From positions 1,386,501 to 1,450,500 of the forward strand of contig JAEOAD010001365.1 in the NCBI GenBank assembly GCA_036365145.1: a DNA stretch of 64,000 nt, given 5' to 3'. This DNA comes from Orientallactaga sibirica (lineage: Eukaryota > Chordata > Mammalia > Rodentia > Dipodidae). A model generated the notes under the pieces. That model made no database searches. It was given only the letters and a program-made list of their open reading frames with translations, and was not told the DNA's origin. Positions 12,291-41,917 of this stretch are shown here, piece by piece. Every line of letters starts with the position of its first letter. The stretch's first letter is position 1. Position numbers and translations under genes: made by a program.

Positions 12291-12671
12291 AGCCTTCTTT
12301 TTTTCTACCAGCCTCTTTATGAGTATCAGCACATTTTGTCTATATGTTCCATCTCAGGAGCGGCTCTTGGAACTGTGTGTACTTTATAATCACTTTATTT
12401 ATTTTTAAGACAGTTTTTCACAACAAAATTTATTAGAAGAATAGTGGTTTTGAAAGTGTAGCATCCAGTGAGAACTACTATACACGTTACAGCTGGGACT
12501 GTGTCTCCAAAATGTCATGGTCAAATAATGCAATGGAACCATTAAATCTTACACACTCACAAAAAAACTAGTGCTTGTGACATACAACACCAAAAAAAGG
12601 CAGGGTGGGGGACCACATGGATTAAAATTTTACGTACTCAGCACATACATTAAGACACAGCTTATTTTAGT

Positions 12672-13215
12672 CCAGAGAGATGGCTGAGCGGTTAAGGCAT
12701 TTGCCTGCAAAGCCAAAGGATCCTGGTTTGACTCTCCAGGACCCACGTTAGCCAGATGCACAAGGGGGCACATGCGTCTGGAGTTCATTTGCAGTGGCTG
12801 GAGGCCCTGGTGTGCCCATTCCACCCCCCGTCTCTTTCTCTCAAATAAATAATGTATATGTATATTTTTAAAATCAGAACTGCATTAAAAAATTTAATGT
12901 AATACAATCAAACCAAAATAACTTGTGATCATAAGTGCTCTACTATATAAACAATGATATAATCATTTTAAATTTATTATTTATTAAAATTTATTTTAAA
13001 AAAGGAAGACAAAGGCTGGGGAAATGGCTTAGTGGTTAAGGCGTTTGCCTGGGAAGCCTAAGGACCCTGGTTCGATTCCCCAGGACCCACGTAAGTCAGA
13101 TGCACAAGGGGGCACATGCATCTGGAGTTCATTTGCAGTGGCTAGAGGCCCTGGTGTGCCCATTCTCACTCTCTCTTTCTCTGTATCTAATAAATAAATA
13201 AATCTTTAAAAAATA
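12672..13215 (+). mobile_element. Two B2-type SINEs
   Basis: 12672-12865 and 13014-13215, both with full heads and aaataaat tails, separated by AT-rich DNA. Confidence 0.9.
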
Positions 13216-13284
13216 AAGAAAATTGAAAACCAATACCAGGTGTGTAGGACACAAATATATATACATATATATATATTTTCTATT

Positions 13285-13425
13285 TTTTGAGGTAGGGTCT
13301 CACTCTGGTCCAGACTGACCTGGAATTCACTATATAGTCTCAGGGCAGCCTCCAACTCACGGCAATCCTCCTACCTCTGCCTTCTGAGTGCTGGGATTAA
13401 AGGTGTGTGCCACCACACCTGGCCT
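13285..13425 (-). mobile_element. Antisense B1-type SINE
   Basis: ttttttgaggtagggtctcactc to ccaccacacctggcc, preceded by an (AT)n run at 13255-13276. Confidence 0.9.
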
Positions 13426-13613
13426 TAAAGAATAGGGTTTTTTGTTTTTGTTTTTAAGATCGCTTCTCAAAAGAGTTTGTATTGTTACCATTCAGTTTTT
13501 CTGAGGTGGGACTACCTCAGGCATATATTTTTATTGTTTTAATGTAAAGCAGTGGGGTCTTTTCTAAGATTGTTAATGTGCTTGACAATAGCAGTTTTAG
13601 GAACCTGTTGCAG

Positions 13614-13857
13614 TCAGGTTCACGTTGCTGGTAGAAATCACCCAACCAAGAGCAGCTTGTGGGAAAAAAAGAGGTTTATTTTGGTTTACAGGTTCGAGGG
13701 GGAAGCTCCATGATGACATGAGCAGAGGGTGGACATCACCCCCTGGCCAACATAAGGTAGACAATAGCCACAGGAGAGTGTGCCAAACACTGGCAAGGGG
13801 AAACTGGCTATAATACCCATAAGTCCGCCGCCAACAATACACTGCCCCCAAGTGCTG
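13614..13857 (-). mobile_element. MaLR-type LTR, antisense (3-prime LTR of the element)
   Basis: Reads tgttgcagtcaggttcacg ... gtttattttggtttacagg on the plus strand, the reverse of the LTR at 19748-20099. Truncated at 13857, where a 35-bp antisense B1 remnant abuts. Confidence 0.7.
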
Positions 13858-13904
13858 GGATTAAAGGTATATGTCACCACGCCTGGCTATCCCCATATTT
13901 TTTT

Positions 13905-14990
13905 TTAATCAATCCTAACGATGTTCAAACATCCCCATAATCCAAGGTCTTTTAATTGAGCCAGAATACCAAAAAAAAAAAAATCCCCCCAAAACCCCAT
14001 AATGGCACAGAATAAACACTCACACTTTATTTTAAGATGGCATTGGGCATAGCAAAGAAATACTCAAGCAATATAAGATTTAAACAGGGCAAACACCAAA
14101 CTCTGTAGCTCCAAGTCCAACAACTCTAGCCAGTGACAAGTCTCCAAGTCCAATAATCCTAACCAGCAGCAAGTCTCTGGAGTTCTAATTCCGCCCCTCC
14201 GGCTAGGCTACTCACAGTCCTTGAAAACTTCATCTGGGGTGGGCAGCTCTCCTTAGCAGCCATCTCGTGGTCCTGGCATCTCCAATGGGTCTCCACTGCA
14301 ATCCACAGTACATCCTCACAGCTCCATTGGGTCTCCATGCAGGCATCCAGCAAACCTGCTTCACACTGCCCATGGCCACTTCCAAAACACAAGACCATAT
14401 TGCAAACTCAATGACCCTCTCTTTCTTGCATTTTTATACTTCACAATACCAGGTGGGGTGCCAGTTTGTTACTCCAGGGGGGAATAAAGCAGACTTTGAA
14501 GAACAGGACACTCCTTGAGCACTCACGCCCCTTCAAAGAGTCTACATTCTTCCTGTTGCCCCAGTGCAGGTCAGCTGGCTCAATCTCAAAGGTTGTAATC
14601 TCTCAATTGCATCTGAATGGGCAGAGTTCACCCAAACACTTCATTTTTTCTATGCCATATCCCTCTGCTCACACCAGTCCATTTCTACATAATGCAACCC
14701 TGCTAAAGTTCTCAGGACACAGGCATAACTGCAAGCCTCTCACACAAACTGCTTCAAGCCCAGTCCAGGCAAACCTCCTTTTCACCGTCATAAGCCAAAC
14801 CTCACAGTCCATAGTTCCTACTACATTCAGGTCTCTCAACTCTGACCAGAATAGTCCATCAAGCTGTACTTACAGCACTGCAAGGTGTCTCTTAGGCCAA
14901 GGTTTCAAGTCCTTCCACATTCCTCTTGAAAATCAGCTCCAAAATGCTAAGGCCATACAGTCAGGTGTCTAGCAGCAATTCCATTCCTCG
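13905..14990 (-). mobile_element. MaLR-type internal region, antisense
   Basis: Lies between two antisense LTR ends. Read on the minus strand it begins just after the LTR with 'ttggtaccgagg', the usual start of MaLR internal sequence (primer-binding region). Ancient endogenous retrovirus-like remnant with no intact protein frame. Confidence 0.55.
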
Positions 14991-14994
14991 GTAC

Positions 14995-15045
14995 CAACAT
15001 TACTGTTGCAGTCAGGTTTGCATTGCTGGCAGAAATCACCTGACC
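14995..15045 (-). mobile_element. MaLR-type LTR end (5-prime LTR, truncated)
   Basis: tgttgcagtcaggtttgcattgc..., cut short by a B1 SINE at 15046. Confidence 0.6.
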
Positions 15046-15282
15046 AAGCAGGGCGTGGTGGCGCATGCCTTTAATCCCAGCACTCGGGGGCAGAGGTAGG
15101 AGGATCACCATGAGTTCAAGGCCACCCTGAGACTGCACAGTGAATTCCAGGTCAGCCTGGGCTACAGTGAAACACATGCACTGCTTTGATCATTTGGCTT
15201 TATGTGGGTATTGGGAGTTGAACCAGGACCATCAGCCTTTGTAAGCAAGTGCCTGTAACGCCGAGTCATCTCTCTAGCCTGA
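15046..15282 (+). mobile_element. B1-type SINE (plus) then partial antisense B2
   Basis: 15046-15175 is B1 in plus orientation. 15176-15282 is the head half of an antisense B2 (ggctttatgtgggt ... agtcatctctctagcc). Confidence 0.8.
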
Positions 15283-15289
15283 TGATTTC

Positions 15290-15642
15290 TTTCCAAAAAG
15301 AGGTAAAACGAAAGGGGGAGACAGCTGACAAACACCCTCTGGCCTGAAGCTCTGAGCCTTGGCTAGCCAGTTATAGATTATTTTTAAGGTGGGTGTCCAG
15401 GGCTCACAGCCTCCCAAGTCCCTTAGTCCTTAGTATCACCAACATAGAGACAGAGCCAGAGCCTGCAGAAGAGGTGCCAAGATCCGGAAGCCTGGGTCTT
15501 CCTGTTCTGGACAGCTATCAGCTCACAGCTGTAACTAGCCTGTACTCGGGCCATGCAATCTGTGTCACCTCCTGGCCATGTGACCCTGAACAGACAATGC
15601 AGCTGTTTGGAACTTCTATATCATCCTTATAAAAGAAAGGGT
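15290..15642. other. Unique DNA, possible MIR trace
   Basis: No gene supported. 'ctggccatgtgaccctgaacagac' at about 15570 faintly resembles MIR. Confidence 0.35.
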
Positions 15643-15890
15643 GGGCTGGAGAGATGGCTTAGTGGTTAAGGCACCTGCCTGCTAAGCCTAAGAATGCCAT
15701 TCGATTCTCCAGATCCTACGTTTAGCCAGATGCATAGTGACGCAAGGGCGCAATGCTGCACTTGCCCACAAGGGGGCACACACGTCTGGAGTTCATTCAC
15801 AGTGGCTGAGAGGCTGCTGAGGTACCCATTCTCTGTCTGTCTCCCTCTCTCTCCTCTTCTCTCTCTCTCCAAAAAAAAAATTTTTTTAAA
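15643..15890 (+). mobile_element. B2-type SINE, long subfamily
   Basis: Carries an extra block (gtgacgcaagggcgcaatgc) between the tRNA-like head and the usual 'ctggagttcatt', also seen at 41918. Confidence 0.85.
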
Positions 15891-15919
15891 GGGCAACTTT
15901 GCATGCAACTCTTTTTGAG

Positions 15920-16112
15920 GGAGGGTTTCTCATTGGCCTAGATCTCACCAATTGCACTAGACTGGCTGACCAGCAAGCCTCGGGGATCCATTGGTCTTAG
16001 AGTCCCTATCCCTGGGGTCACAGGTGCACACCACCACATCTGCCATTTTCACATGGGTGTTGGGGATTGAACTCAGGTCCCCACTTGGCTGACAGCCATC
16101 TCCCCAGCCCTC
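15920..16112 (-). mobile_element. Antisense B4-type SINE
   Basis: Recognised by 'ctagactggctgaccagcaagcc' and the 'gggattgaactcaggtcc ... ccatctccccagcc' head. A small antisense B1 piece follows at 16160-16225. Confidence 0.75.
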
Positions 16113-16445
16113 CTCCTGGGATTATTATTCATTAATTACTTCCTTCAATCTGTTGATATGGCCCAGGCTGACCATATTGTTGGTGGCCTTATACATCCTC
16201 CTACCTCTGCCTCCCATGGGATTAAGCCCTACATATTGTTGTTCCAGCTCTTTCTTTCAGACTGAGGATATAATGATGGAATAACAAGTTTCTAACCTAG
16301 AATTTTCAGTTTAGCTGAAGAAAAAAATCTTAATTCCATGGTGACAAAGTTGCAAGAGTTTTGGAAGGAATGCATGTCAGTCAGGATAGGCTGGGCTATG
16401 CTGTGGTAGCAAACATCTCCTGTGTCATTGTGGCTTACAATCACA

Positions 16446-16703
16446 AAAGATTATTTCTTTTTTTCTAAATATTTTATTTTTATTTATTAATTTGAGAGAG
16501 AGAGAGATACAAAAATAGGCAGGTAGAAAGAGAGAGAATGGGTGTGCCAGGGCCTCCAGCCACTGCAAACAAACTCCAGATGTGTACGCCCCTTGTGCAA
16601 CTGACTTACGTGGATCCTGGGGAGTTGAACCTGGGTCCTTTGGCTTTGCAGGCAAGCGCCTTAACTGCTAAGCCATCTCTTCAGCCCACAGAAGATTATT
16701 TCT
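16446..16703 (-). mobile_element. Antisense B2-type SINE with target-site duplication
   Basis: Complete copy between direct repeats aaagattatttctt and agaagattatttctt. The next 500 bases (to 17215) are unique with no gene seen. Confidence 0.9.
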
Positions 16704-17214
16704 TACCGATGGATGTCCCATGTCTCTTGTGGGTCAGCTGGAGCTCTGATAAACATCTCCTCACCTCCTTCCCATCCAAGCTGGCAGCAGAGCCTCCATA
16801 TTGAGAACTAGGAGTCTGACCCCAAGGGAACAAGAACCCTAGGAGTGTCTTGCTCTAGGATTTAAAGTTGTGGTCTGAAAGTGTCTTCTTCCCACAGCCT
16901 GCTGGCCAGAGCCAAGTTGCATGGCCTTTCCGTGCCATGATGAGGTCAGAAAGCACTGCCTTATTCTCCGCTAGGGGCGGGTAGAGCCTAGGACATCCGG
17001 GAGCTTCACTAACGAGCATTCTGAAAGCAAGTATGCGGTGGAAGGCTCATCTGTGTTTGTTGGAAGAGCTCATTGTCTTTTGGCTGTGGGACCCGGAGCC
17101 CAGCTCTCAACTAAAGGCCATGCTCCAGTTTCTACAGGAGCCCCTGCAACCTGCAGCTCCTTCCCACGTGGGCTTCCTCAGCATGGCTGCTGAGTTAGGC
17201 TTCTGGTACGGTAA

Positions 17215-17600
17215 CAAAAAGCCTGAGATAACCATCTTATATGGAGGGAAGGTTTATTTGGCTCATAGTTGCAGAAGCCTCTCTTCTTGGTTGTTTCTGG
17301 GTCTGTGGCAAGGCAACGCACCTTGACAGGAGTCCATGGCAAAGGAAGAGGCCAGGAGGCCAAGTCCCACTACCCTCTGCAAGGGGACCCTCCCTCCCAG
17401 TGACCTAAAGTCCTTGCACTCGGCCCAACCTTGTGACGCTCCACCTCCTCCCAGTATTGCCATGGCTCGAGAGCTCCAACATACGGGCCTTCAAAGGACA
17501 TGGATTAAAACCACAGCAGCCGTGTGTGTCATGAAGCCAGCAAGACTCTGGCATAGTCCAAGAGCCCTGTGCTGCCTCCTCATCCAGGGAGTGACCTGAC
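17215..17600 (-). mobile_element. LTR-like remnant, antisense
   Basis: 'gaaggtttatttggctcatagttgcagaagcc' and 'gacctaaag' style blocks resemble antisense MaLR/ERVL LTRs in rodents; exact family not resolved. Confidence 0.4.
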
Positions 17601-17601
17601 G

Positions 17602-17727
17602 ACCCATCCCAGCACTCGGGAGGCAGAGGTCCGAGGATTGCCATGAGTTCAAGGCTACCCTGAGACTACATAGTGAATTCCAGGTTAGCCTGGGCTAGAG
17701 TGAGACCCTACCTCAAAAAAAAAAAGG
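17602..17727 (+). mobile_element. 5-prime truncated B1-type SINE
   Basis: Begins at 'catcccagcactcggg' and ends in an A tail. Confidence 0.85.
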
Positions 17728-18052
17728 TCAGGCTCAGGGATCATTGCGGAAGAGGGGGCGGATAGAATGGAAGAGCCAAAGGAAGGGTACGACTCCTTAC
17801 AATGCAACTGCCCAGACAGAAATTGGCCTTGATATCCATGACCTTGCTGTGCCTAGCAATACCTCCGCAAGACCCTCATAATAGAAGTAAAAGATGATGA
17901 CATCAAATTAAAAAGAGACTAATGGAGAGAGGGAGGGGATATGAGGAGAGTGGAGTTCTAAAGGGGAATGGGGGGAGGGGAGGGAAATACTATGCACCTT
18001 TTGTATGTAAGTATATTTTGTTGTCAATAAATTAAAAAAAAAAAAAAAAACA
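17728..18052 (+). mobile_element. L1 3-prime end
   Basis: G-rich 'gagagagggaggggatatgagg' and 'aggggaatggggggagggg' followed by 'gtcaataaatt' and a poly(A) tail, the form of a rodent L1 3-prime UTR. A related end is at 23618. Confidence 0.65.
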
Positions 18053-18055
18053 AAG

Positions 18056-18360
18056 GTCAATTTCTGTGACAAAATTTGTATTTTGGCTTATTTTGGTTCA
18101 CAGTTTGAGGGAACGGTTCGTGGCAGGGAAGTTATGACTGCGGGAAAGTGAGATGGCCGGTCACGTTGCACCTACACCAGGAAACAGAGACGGGGGCTGG
18201 AGCTCAGCTCACGTTCTTCTTTTATTCAGTGGGGACCTGCCTGTGGGGTAGTGCCTTCCACACTCAGGATGGGTCTTCCCTCTCTGATAACCTCTCGGGA
18301 AATTCAGACACTAGAGGTGTGTCTCCTGGTGGCTCTAAATGCCATTAAGTTGACACCCAA
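18056..18360 (-). mobile_element. LTR-like remnant, antisense
   Basis: 'ggttcacagtttgaggg', 'ttttattcagtggggacc' and 'cactcaggatgggtcttcc' are typical of antisense rodent MaLR-type LTRs. Confidence 0.5.
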
Positions 18361-19470
18361 GGTTAGCCCTGATGCCAAGTCTATAGACTGAAGTGGAGGG
18401 GTCATGCAAAAGTGTGGGCTCCGGGAGGTGGCAAGGTACTCGGGCTACTTTGGAGGTCACCATGGGGCACTGGCGGCCTTGGCTCTGGTTGCGAGACCTT
18501 CAGCAGTACTGTGTGAACCAGCTGGGCCTGGGTTCTAACCCACTGCTCAGGCCGCTCTACACGGCTGAACTCACAGCCTGATGGTCTTGCTCACTGTTAC
18601 ACCTCCAGCTGCCACCTAGCGGGGGCTACTGCAGCTGTGGGACTCCGAGGGCTCCTGGGGGCTGGGGAGGATGCTAAGATCTCTTTCTACCATCCTTTCA
18701 CCAAGCTTGCTGCGTGGCCTCAGGCCTGCTGTGTTCCCCTTTTGTGCTTTAATGCTCCCAGCTAGGACAGCATCAGCTAATACCAACAACAGTTGTGGGA
18801 ACATTCGGATGAAAGGGTTGGAGTTTTGACCACACCAAGGGTTCCAAAAGAGTTCTCCTTTTTTTCTCATTATTATTTTAAGCTGTCTCCCAGTGAGTCC
18901 CCATGAGATTTTCAGGGACTATCCATGCTCTGCCCCCGCAGGAACCTTTGAGTCTGTAGGTGGGCGCTACGTGAACCCTCAAGTGCCTGGACACAGGGGT
19001 CAGCTCTGCTGTGTGCTCCAGGGCCAAGGTTCCGCTCTGGGAGCATTTCCTATCTGTCCTGTGATTTGCTTCCAGAAGGGTTTTAGGGCAATGAAGTTGA
19101 AAGGGCATTAATATTTCATTCCTCACTCTTGAACTCTGCTAGACAGTATATAGAGTTTCTGGGAACATCCAGGCCTGGCAATTCCTCTGGATCAGCTGAG
19201 CAGGGCTGGCATCTGGTCCCAGAGGAGTATCTGTACCCTCTCCCCACCCCCGCTGCAAGAGCTGGGGAGGGTGACATGTGTTCAAGCTTTTCAACTTGAG
19301 GACCTGACAGAGCTTGAGGCCTTGACATAACTGGAGGGGGTGGTGCAAGGAACAAGCAGGGAAAGGCAGTGGAGCCCCGTGAAAACCCCATGGGCCCTGC
19401 CGGTTGTCCACTGTTGTCCCCCACCTTGTCCTGGGAGAGTGGACTAAAGGAAGAGGCCACACTTGACCAC
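18361..19470. other. Unique DNA without supported gene
   Basis: Open frames to 123 codons on both strands lack recognisable domains. No splice-flanked conserved exon, and no FXYD5-like sequence, was recognised. Confidence 0.5.
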
Positions 19471-19477
19471 AGCAGAG

Positions 19478-19610
19478 ACTCTGGTGCACGCCTTTAATCC
19501 CAGCACTCACTCGGGAGGCAGAGGTAGGAGGATCACCGTGAGTCCAAGGCCACCCTGAGACGACATAGTGAATTCCAGGTCAGCCTGAGCCAGAGTGAGA
19601 CCCTACCTCG

Positions 19611-19648
<38 letters not shown>
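19478..19648 (+). mobile_element. B1-type SINE ending in a (CA)n tract
   Basis: B1 19478-19612 with a duplicated 'cactc' in the box; (CA)n of about 17 units at 19614-19648. Confidence 0.9.
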
Positions 19649-19650
<2 letters not shown>

Positions 19651-19747
19651 CTTGAGAGGCTTAAGAAACAAAGCCCAGAAGCTATGAAGACTCACAGGCT
19701 GCTCTCCCTCTCCAAGGGCACAAACAGTACATAATTATTGGGAGGTG

Positions 19748-20099
19748 TGGTGTTTGATGCAGGTGTCCCCCATAAACTTAGGTGTTCTGGACGCTAGGTT
19801 CCCCAGCTGATGGCAATTGGAAATTAAAGCCTCTGGAGGCGGTGTATTGTTGGGGGTGGGCTTATGGGTGTTATAGCCAGTTTCCCCATGCCAGTGTTTG
19901 GCACACTCTCCTGTTCCTGCTGTCCACCTAATGTTGGCCAGGCGGTGATGTCCAACCTCTGCTCATGCCATCATTTTCCCTGCCATCAAGGAGCTTTCCC
20001 TCGAGCCTGTAAGACAAAATAAGCCTCTTTCCCCCCCCGCCCCCACAGCTGTTCTTGGTTGGGTGGTTTCTGCCAGCAATGCGAACCTGACTGCAACAG
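19748..20099 (+). mobile_element. MaLR (ORR1-like) solo LTR
   Basis: Near complete: 'tgtggtgtttgatgcaggtg', 'atgggtgttatagccagtttcc', a 'gccatcaaggagctttccc' block, 'aaaataagcctcttt', ending 'cctgactgcaaca'. It lies 540 bp beyond the FAM187B stop codon. 20200-20280 resembles the LTR end at 44440-44478. Confidence 0.65.
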
Positions 20100-20638
20100 G
20101 AGGGGAAGGCTCTTTGGTGGAGCTGCTGCAAGATGGCAGAGAACTCCAGCTTCATGACTGGTCACCCATGCTGGGAGTGGGCTTTCTGGTGCACCCATCT
20201 TCTTGTCAGTAAACCTTCCTCCATACACCTGTAATTTACCCCAATAAACTCACTGGTTCACTAAGTTAAACTTGGTTGGAAACACTCATTTGGTCTGTCC
20301 TTCATGCCTTATCTTGGAGTAAATGTCTATTTACATTGTCTTGGAGAAAGCACGCAGCACATCCTGACAATGTTCCATCCCTCCCTCTGAGGACCGTGGG
20401 GCTTGAGCTGGGGTCCCAGCCCTCCATGACTAGATAGATAATGTTGCCTCCGTTCCAGTGCAGCAGTGCAGCAGCAGAGCAGAGCAGAAGACGTGGAAGG
20501 CTGTTGCCCTGGGCATGGCTCTGGGTTGGCACATCTCAGAAGCTGGTGTGAGGCCACTATGGGGAGCTGGGATTGAGGGTGGAACAGTGCAGTCAATAAA
20601 GGGCCAGGAGGCCGAGTCCCCTTGGGAACAGCAGCAGC

Positions 20639-39270
<18,632 letters not shown>

Positions 39271-39317
39271 GGCTGACCAGGACAGCACAAGGAACCTCAG
39301 AACCTCCCCGGGCACTG

Positions 39318-39325
39318 TGAAGTCA
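39318..39325 (-). promoter_or_regulatory. CRE-like octamer upstream of FAM187B
   Basis: TGACTTCA on the minus strand, one base from the CRE consensus TGACGTCA, with its near edge 48 bases from the ATG. It sits in a 15-base block (cactgtgaagtcacc, plus strand) that is nearly identical in front of the paralogous first exon. CRE-like sites close to the start are typical of CREM-driven spermatid promoters; use here is inference. Confidence 0.45.
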
Positions 39326-39530
39326 CCTACAGAACTCGAGGGTCAGCCCCGGGCACTGTGATGAGCTGAGGGCCAGAGTGCTCCCTGGACAACATACAGT
39401 CTGGTTCACGCTGTCCAGTGGCTGGTTATGTAGGGCATAAAACCAAGGCACCCAGGAGCTGCCCAGGAGACGAGATGAGTGGGCTTCGGTCAGAAGAAGT
39501 GGATTCAAGTAAGCTATTTATCACACGAGG

Positions 39531-40420
39531 CTGGGGAGATGGCTCGAGGGGGTAAAGCGTTTGCCGAGCATGAGGGCCTGAGTTTGATCCCCAGCACCCC
39601 CATTAAAGAATGGACACAGTGGTCAATGTACCTGTAATTCCAGTGTTAGGGAGGTGGAAACAGAAGGGTCCTCAGGGATTGTTGGCTAGCCAGTTCAACA
39701 GAATTGGTGAGCTCTAAGCTGGGTGTGGTGGTGCACACCTTTAATCCCAATACTCAGGAGGCAGAGGTAGGAGGATCATTGTGAGTTCAAGGCAAAGTGA
39801 CGCAAAGACTACACAGTGAATCCAGGTCAGCCTGAGCTAGAGCGAGACCCTACCTCAAAAAAATTAAAAAGAAAAAGGGGGGGCCTGGAGAGATGGCTTA
39901 GCAGTTAAGGCATTTGCCTGCAAAGCCAAAGGACCTCCAGGACCCATGTAAGCCAGATGCACAAGGGGGTGCATGCATCTAGAGTGTTTGCAGTGGCTGG
40001 AGGCCCTCACATGCCCATTCTCTCCTTTTCTCTGTTTTCAAGGTAGGGTTTCACTCTGGCTCAGGCTGACCTGCTCTCAGGGTGGCCTCGAACGCTCAGT
40101 GATCCTCCTATCTCTGCCTCCTGAGTGCTGGGATTAAAGGCGTGCACCACCACCCCTGGCTCATAATCGATTTTATATTTAAAAAAGTCAGGCTGGAGAG
40201 ATGGCTTAGTGATTAAGGCATTTGCCTGCAAAGCCTAAGGACCTGTGTTTCACTCTCCAGGTCCCATGTAAGAATTGGTGAGCTCTAAGTTCAGTGAGAG
40301 GTCTCGTCTCAAAAATATAGAGAGAGAGTGAGAAAGACACTCAATATGGACTTCTGGTCTCCACATGCATGTACACATGCACATGTACACACACATGAAC
40401 ACAGCACATGTACACACAGT
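39531..40420 (+). mobile_element. B4-type SINE split by a nested insertion
   Basis: First part 39531-39718, second part from 40271 to about 40420 ('gagaggtctcgtctcaaaa', 'ttctggtctccacatgcatg'). The break is bounded by a 19-base direct repeat at 39700-39718 and 40271-40289. Confidence 0.85.
39719..40270. mobile_element. Nested block: B1+, B2+, B1-, truncated B2+
   Basis: B1 39719-39870 (+), B2 39881-40035 (+), B1 40037-40161 (-) and a 3-prime truncated B2 40190-40270 (+), all between the B4 target-site repeats. Confidence 0.85.
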
Positions 40421-40423
40421 GAT

Positions 40424-40977
40424 GTTACAATTTGAATCTGAAATGTTCCCCATAGGCTCATGTGTTGATCATTTGGTTCCCAGTTAGTGATCCGGTTTTT
40501 GGTAGTACTAGAAGTCTAGAAGACCTAGTTGCAGGAAGTACGTGCTGGGGACGGGTCCTGGGGATTATATCCTGTTCCTGGCCCTTCTGGTTCTTTGCTC
40601 CCTGGCTGCCATGAAGTGAGCAGCTCTGCTCCACCTTCTGCCAAGGCACTCTCTCACTGCAGGCCCAGAAAGGGTGCAACTGCAGCCGGTCAGCAGAGAG
40701 TGGAGCCAAAGCAAGTCTTTCATCCTTTTAAACAGTTTTGGTTGGGCTGGAGAGATGGCTTAGCCTAAGGAGCCAGGTTTGATTCTCCAGGTCCCACGTA
40801 AGCCAGATGCACAAGGTGGCTCCCACGTCTGGAGTTTGTTTGCAGTGGCTGGAGGCTCTGACACACCCATTCTCTCTCTCTCTCAATCACTCTCCTCCGT
40901 CTCTCTGTGTCTAATAAGTAAAAAATAAACAGTTTTGGTCAGGTATTTGTCACAGTGACAAAGTGACCGACACACTT
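40424..40977 (+). mobile_element. MaLR-type LTR interrupted by a B2 SINE
   Basis: LTR parts 40424-40742 ('gttccccataggctcatgtgttgatc', 'gggattatatcctgttcc') and 40928-40977 ('caggtatttgtcacagtgac'). B2 40743-40927 sits between copies of aacagttttggt (40731-40742, 40928-40939). Confidence 0.75.
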
Positions 40978-41087
40978 AGAAGGAGGGGAACAAAGTGGCT
41001 TCACACCCACGAGAAACAAGAAGTGGAGACATGCAGAAACCACTGGCCTGTAGCATTCCTTAAATCCAGTAGGAAGCCAAGGGTGCC

Positions 41088-41393
41088 CTATCTGTGTGTG
41101 TGTTCATATGTGCATGGGAGCCAGAGGTCAATGTCATGTGTCATCTTAATTTGTTCTCCACCTTGTTTATTGAGACAGGATCTCTCATCTGATGTAGAGC
41201 TCACCATTCGCTAGTCAGAAAGGGATCCACTTGCTTCTGCCTGGAATGAAAGGAGTGTGACACTGGGACAAATGCTGGGATGACAGGCATGAGCCTTTGT
41301 GCCCGGCACTTGTGTGGGTTCTGTGAATCCACACCCAGGTCCTCATTGCTTGCAGGGCATGTGTTTTACTGACTCAGCAATCTCCCCAGCCCA
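41088..41393 (-). mobile_element. Antisense B4-type SINE
   Basis: 'tgcatgggagccagaggtcaatg', 'agctcaccattcgctagtcag' and 'caatctccccagccc'. Confidence 0.75.
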
Positions 41394-41917
41394 GGGTCCT
41401 TCTCCTTATGCAAATGATGGATTTAGTTTCTTGTCTTCCTATTGGTCCCTCTTGTCTAGGATCTTCCCTTCATCTGCAGGAGTGTAAGTTTCCATCTATT
41501 TGGTCTTCTTGATGTCCAGTCTGCTAGTCTGCTTGATGTAGGGCCGCTTCCTCCATCCCTCCCCTGCTGCCCGTACATCCTGGGAGGTAAGGGAAGCCAG
41601 CCCTTTCTTCAAGTGTGTCCAGCAGCAGGATGCCCCTTCCTCCACTTCCCTAGTTCCCAGATGTCCCCTCATCACGGCTCGGGAGGGCAGATGCAGGCTC
41701 CATGTGTGCACCACTTGATTTCATTGACAAAGGCTCTCGAAGAGAACAAAGACAAAGAAGCACAAAGAAGTGGAGTTCGTTCATGACCACAGCAGTAGGA
41801 CCAGGGTGACCTGGGGCTTATGGAGTGTGTGGGGGGGTTACTAAAATTATGGGTCTGTCAGGAAACTGTTAGCCACCGTGAGAAGATAAGGACAGGAGCC
41901 AAGAATAAAAAGGGGTA
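41394..41917. other. Unique intergenic DNA
   Basis: No gene or repeat recognised. Confidence 0.5.

Larger units (their letters stand above)
11809..14990 (+). repeat. Direct duplication 2, right copy
   Basis: Begins 'cttaacttttggt' right after the left copy and includes the B1 and LTR segment missing there. The first 850 bases (to about 12.65 kb) also look noisy; from about 13 kb on SINEs match consensus well. Confidence 0.85.

Noticed and set aside
1..20000. Possible FXYD5 gene, expected on the far side of FAM187B in mammals
   Set aside because: I looked for the conserved FXYD-family transmembrane exon and found nothing convincing; it probably lies left of the window.
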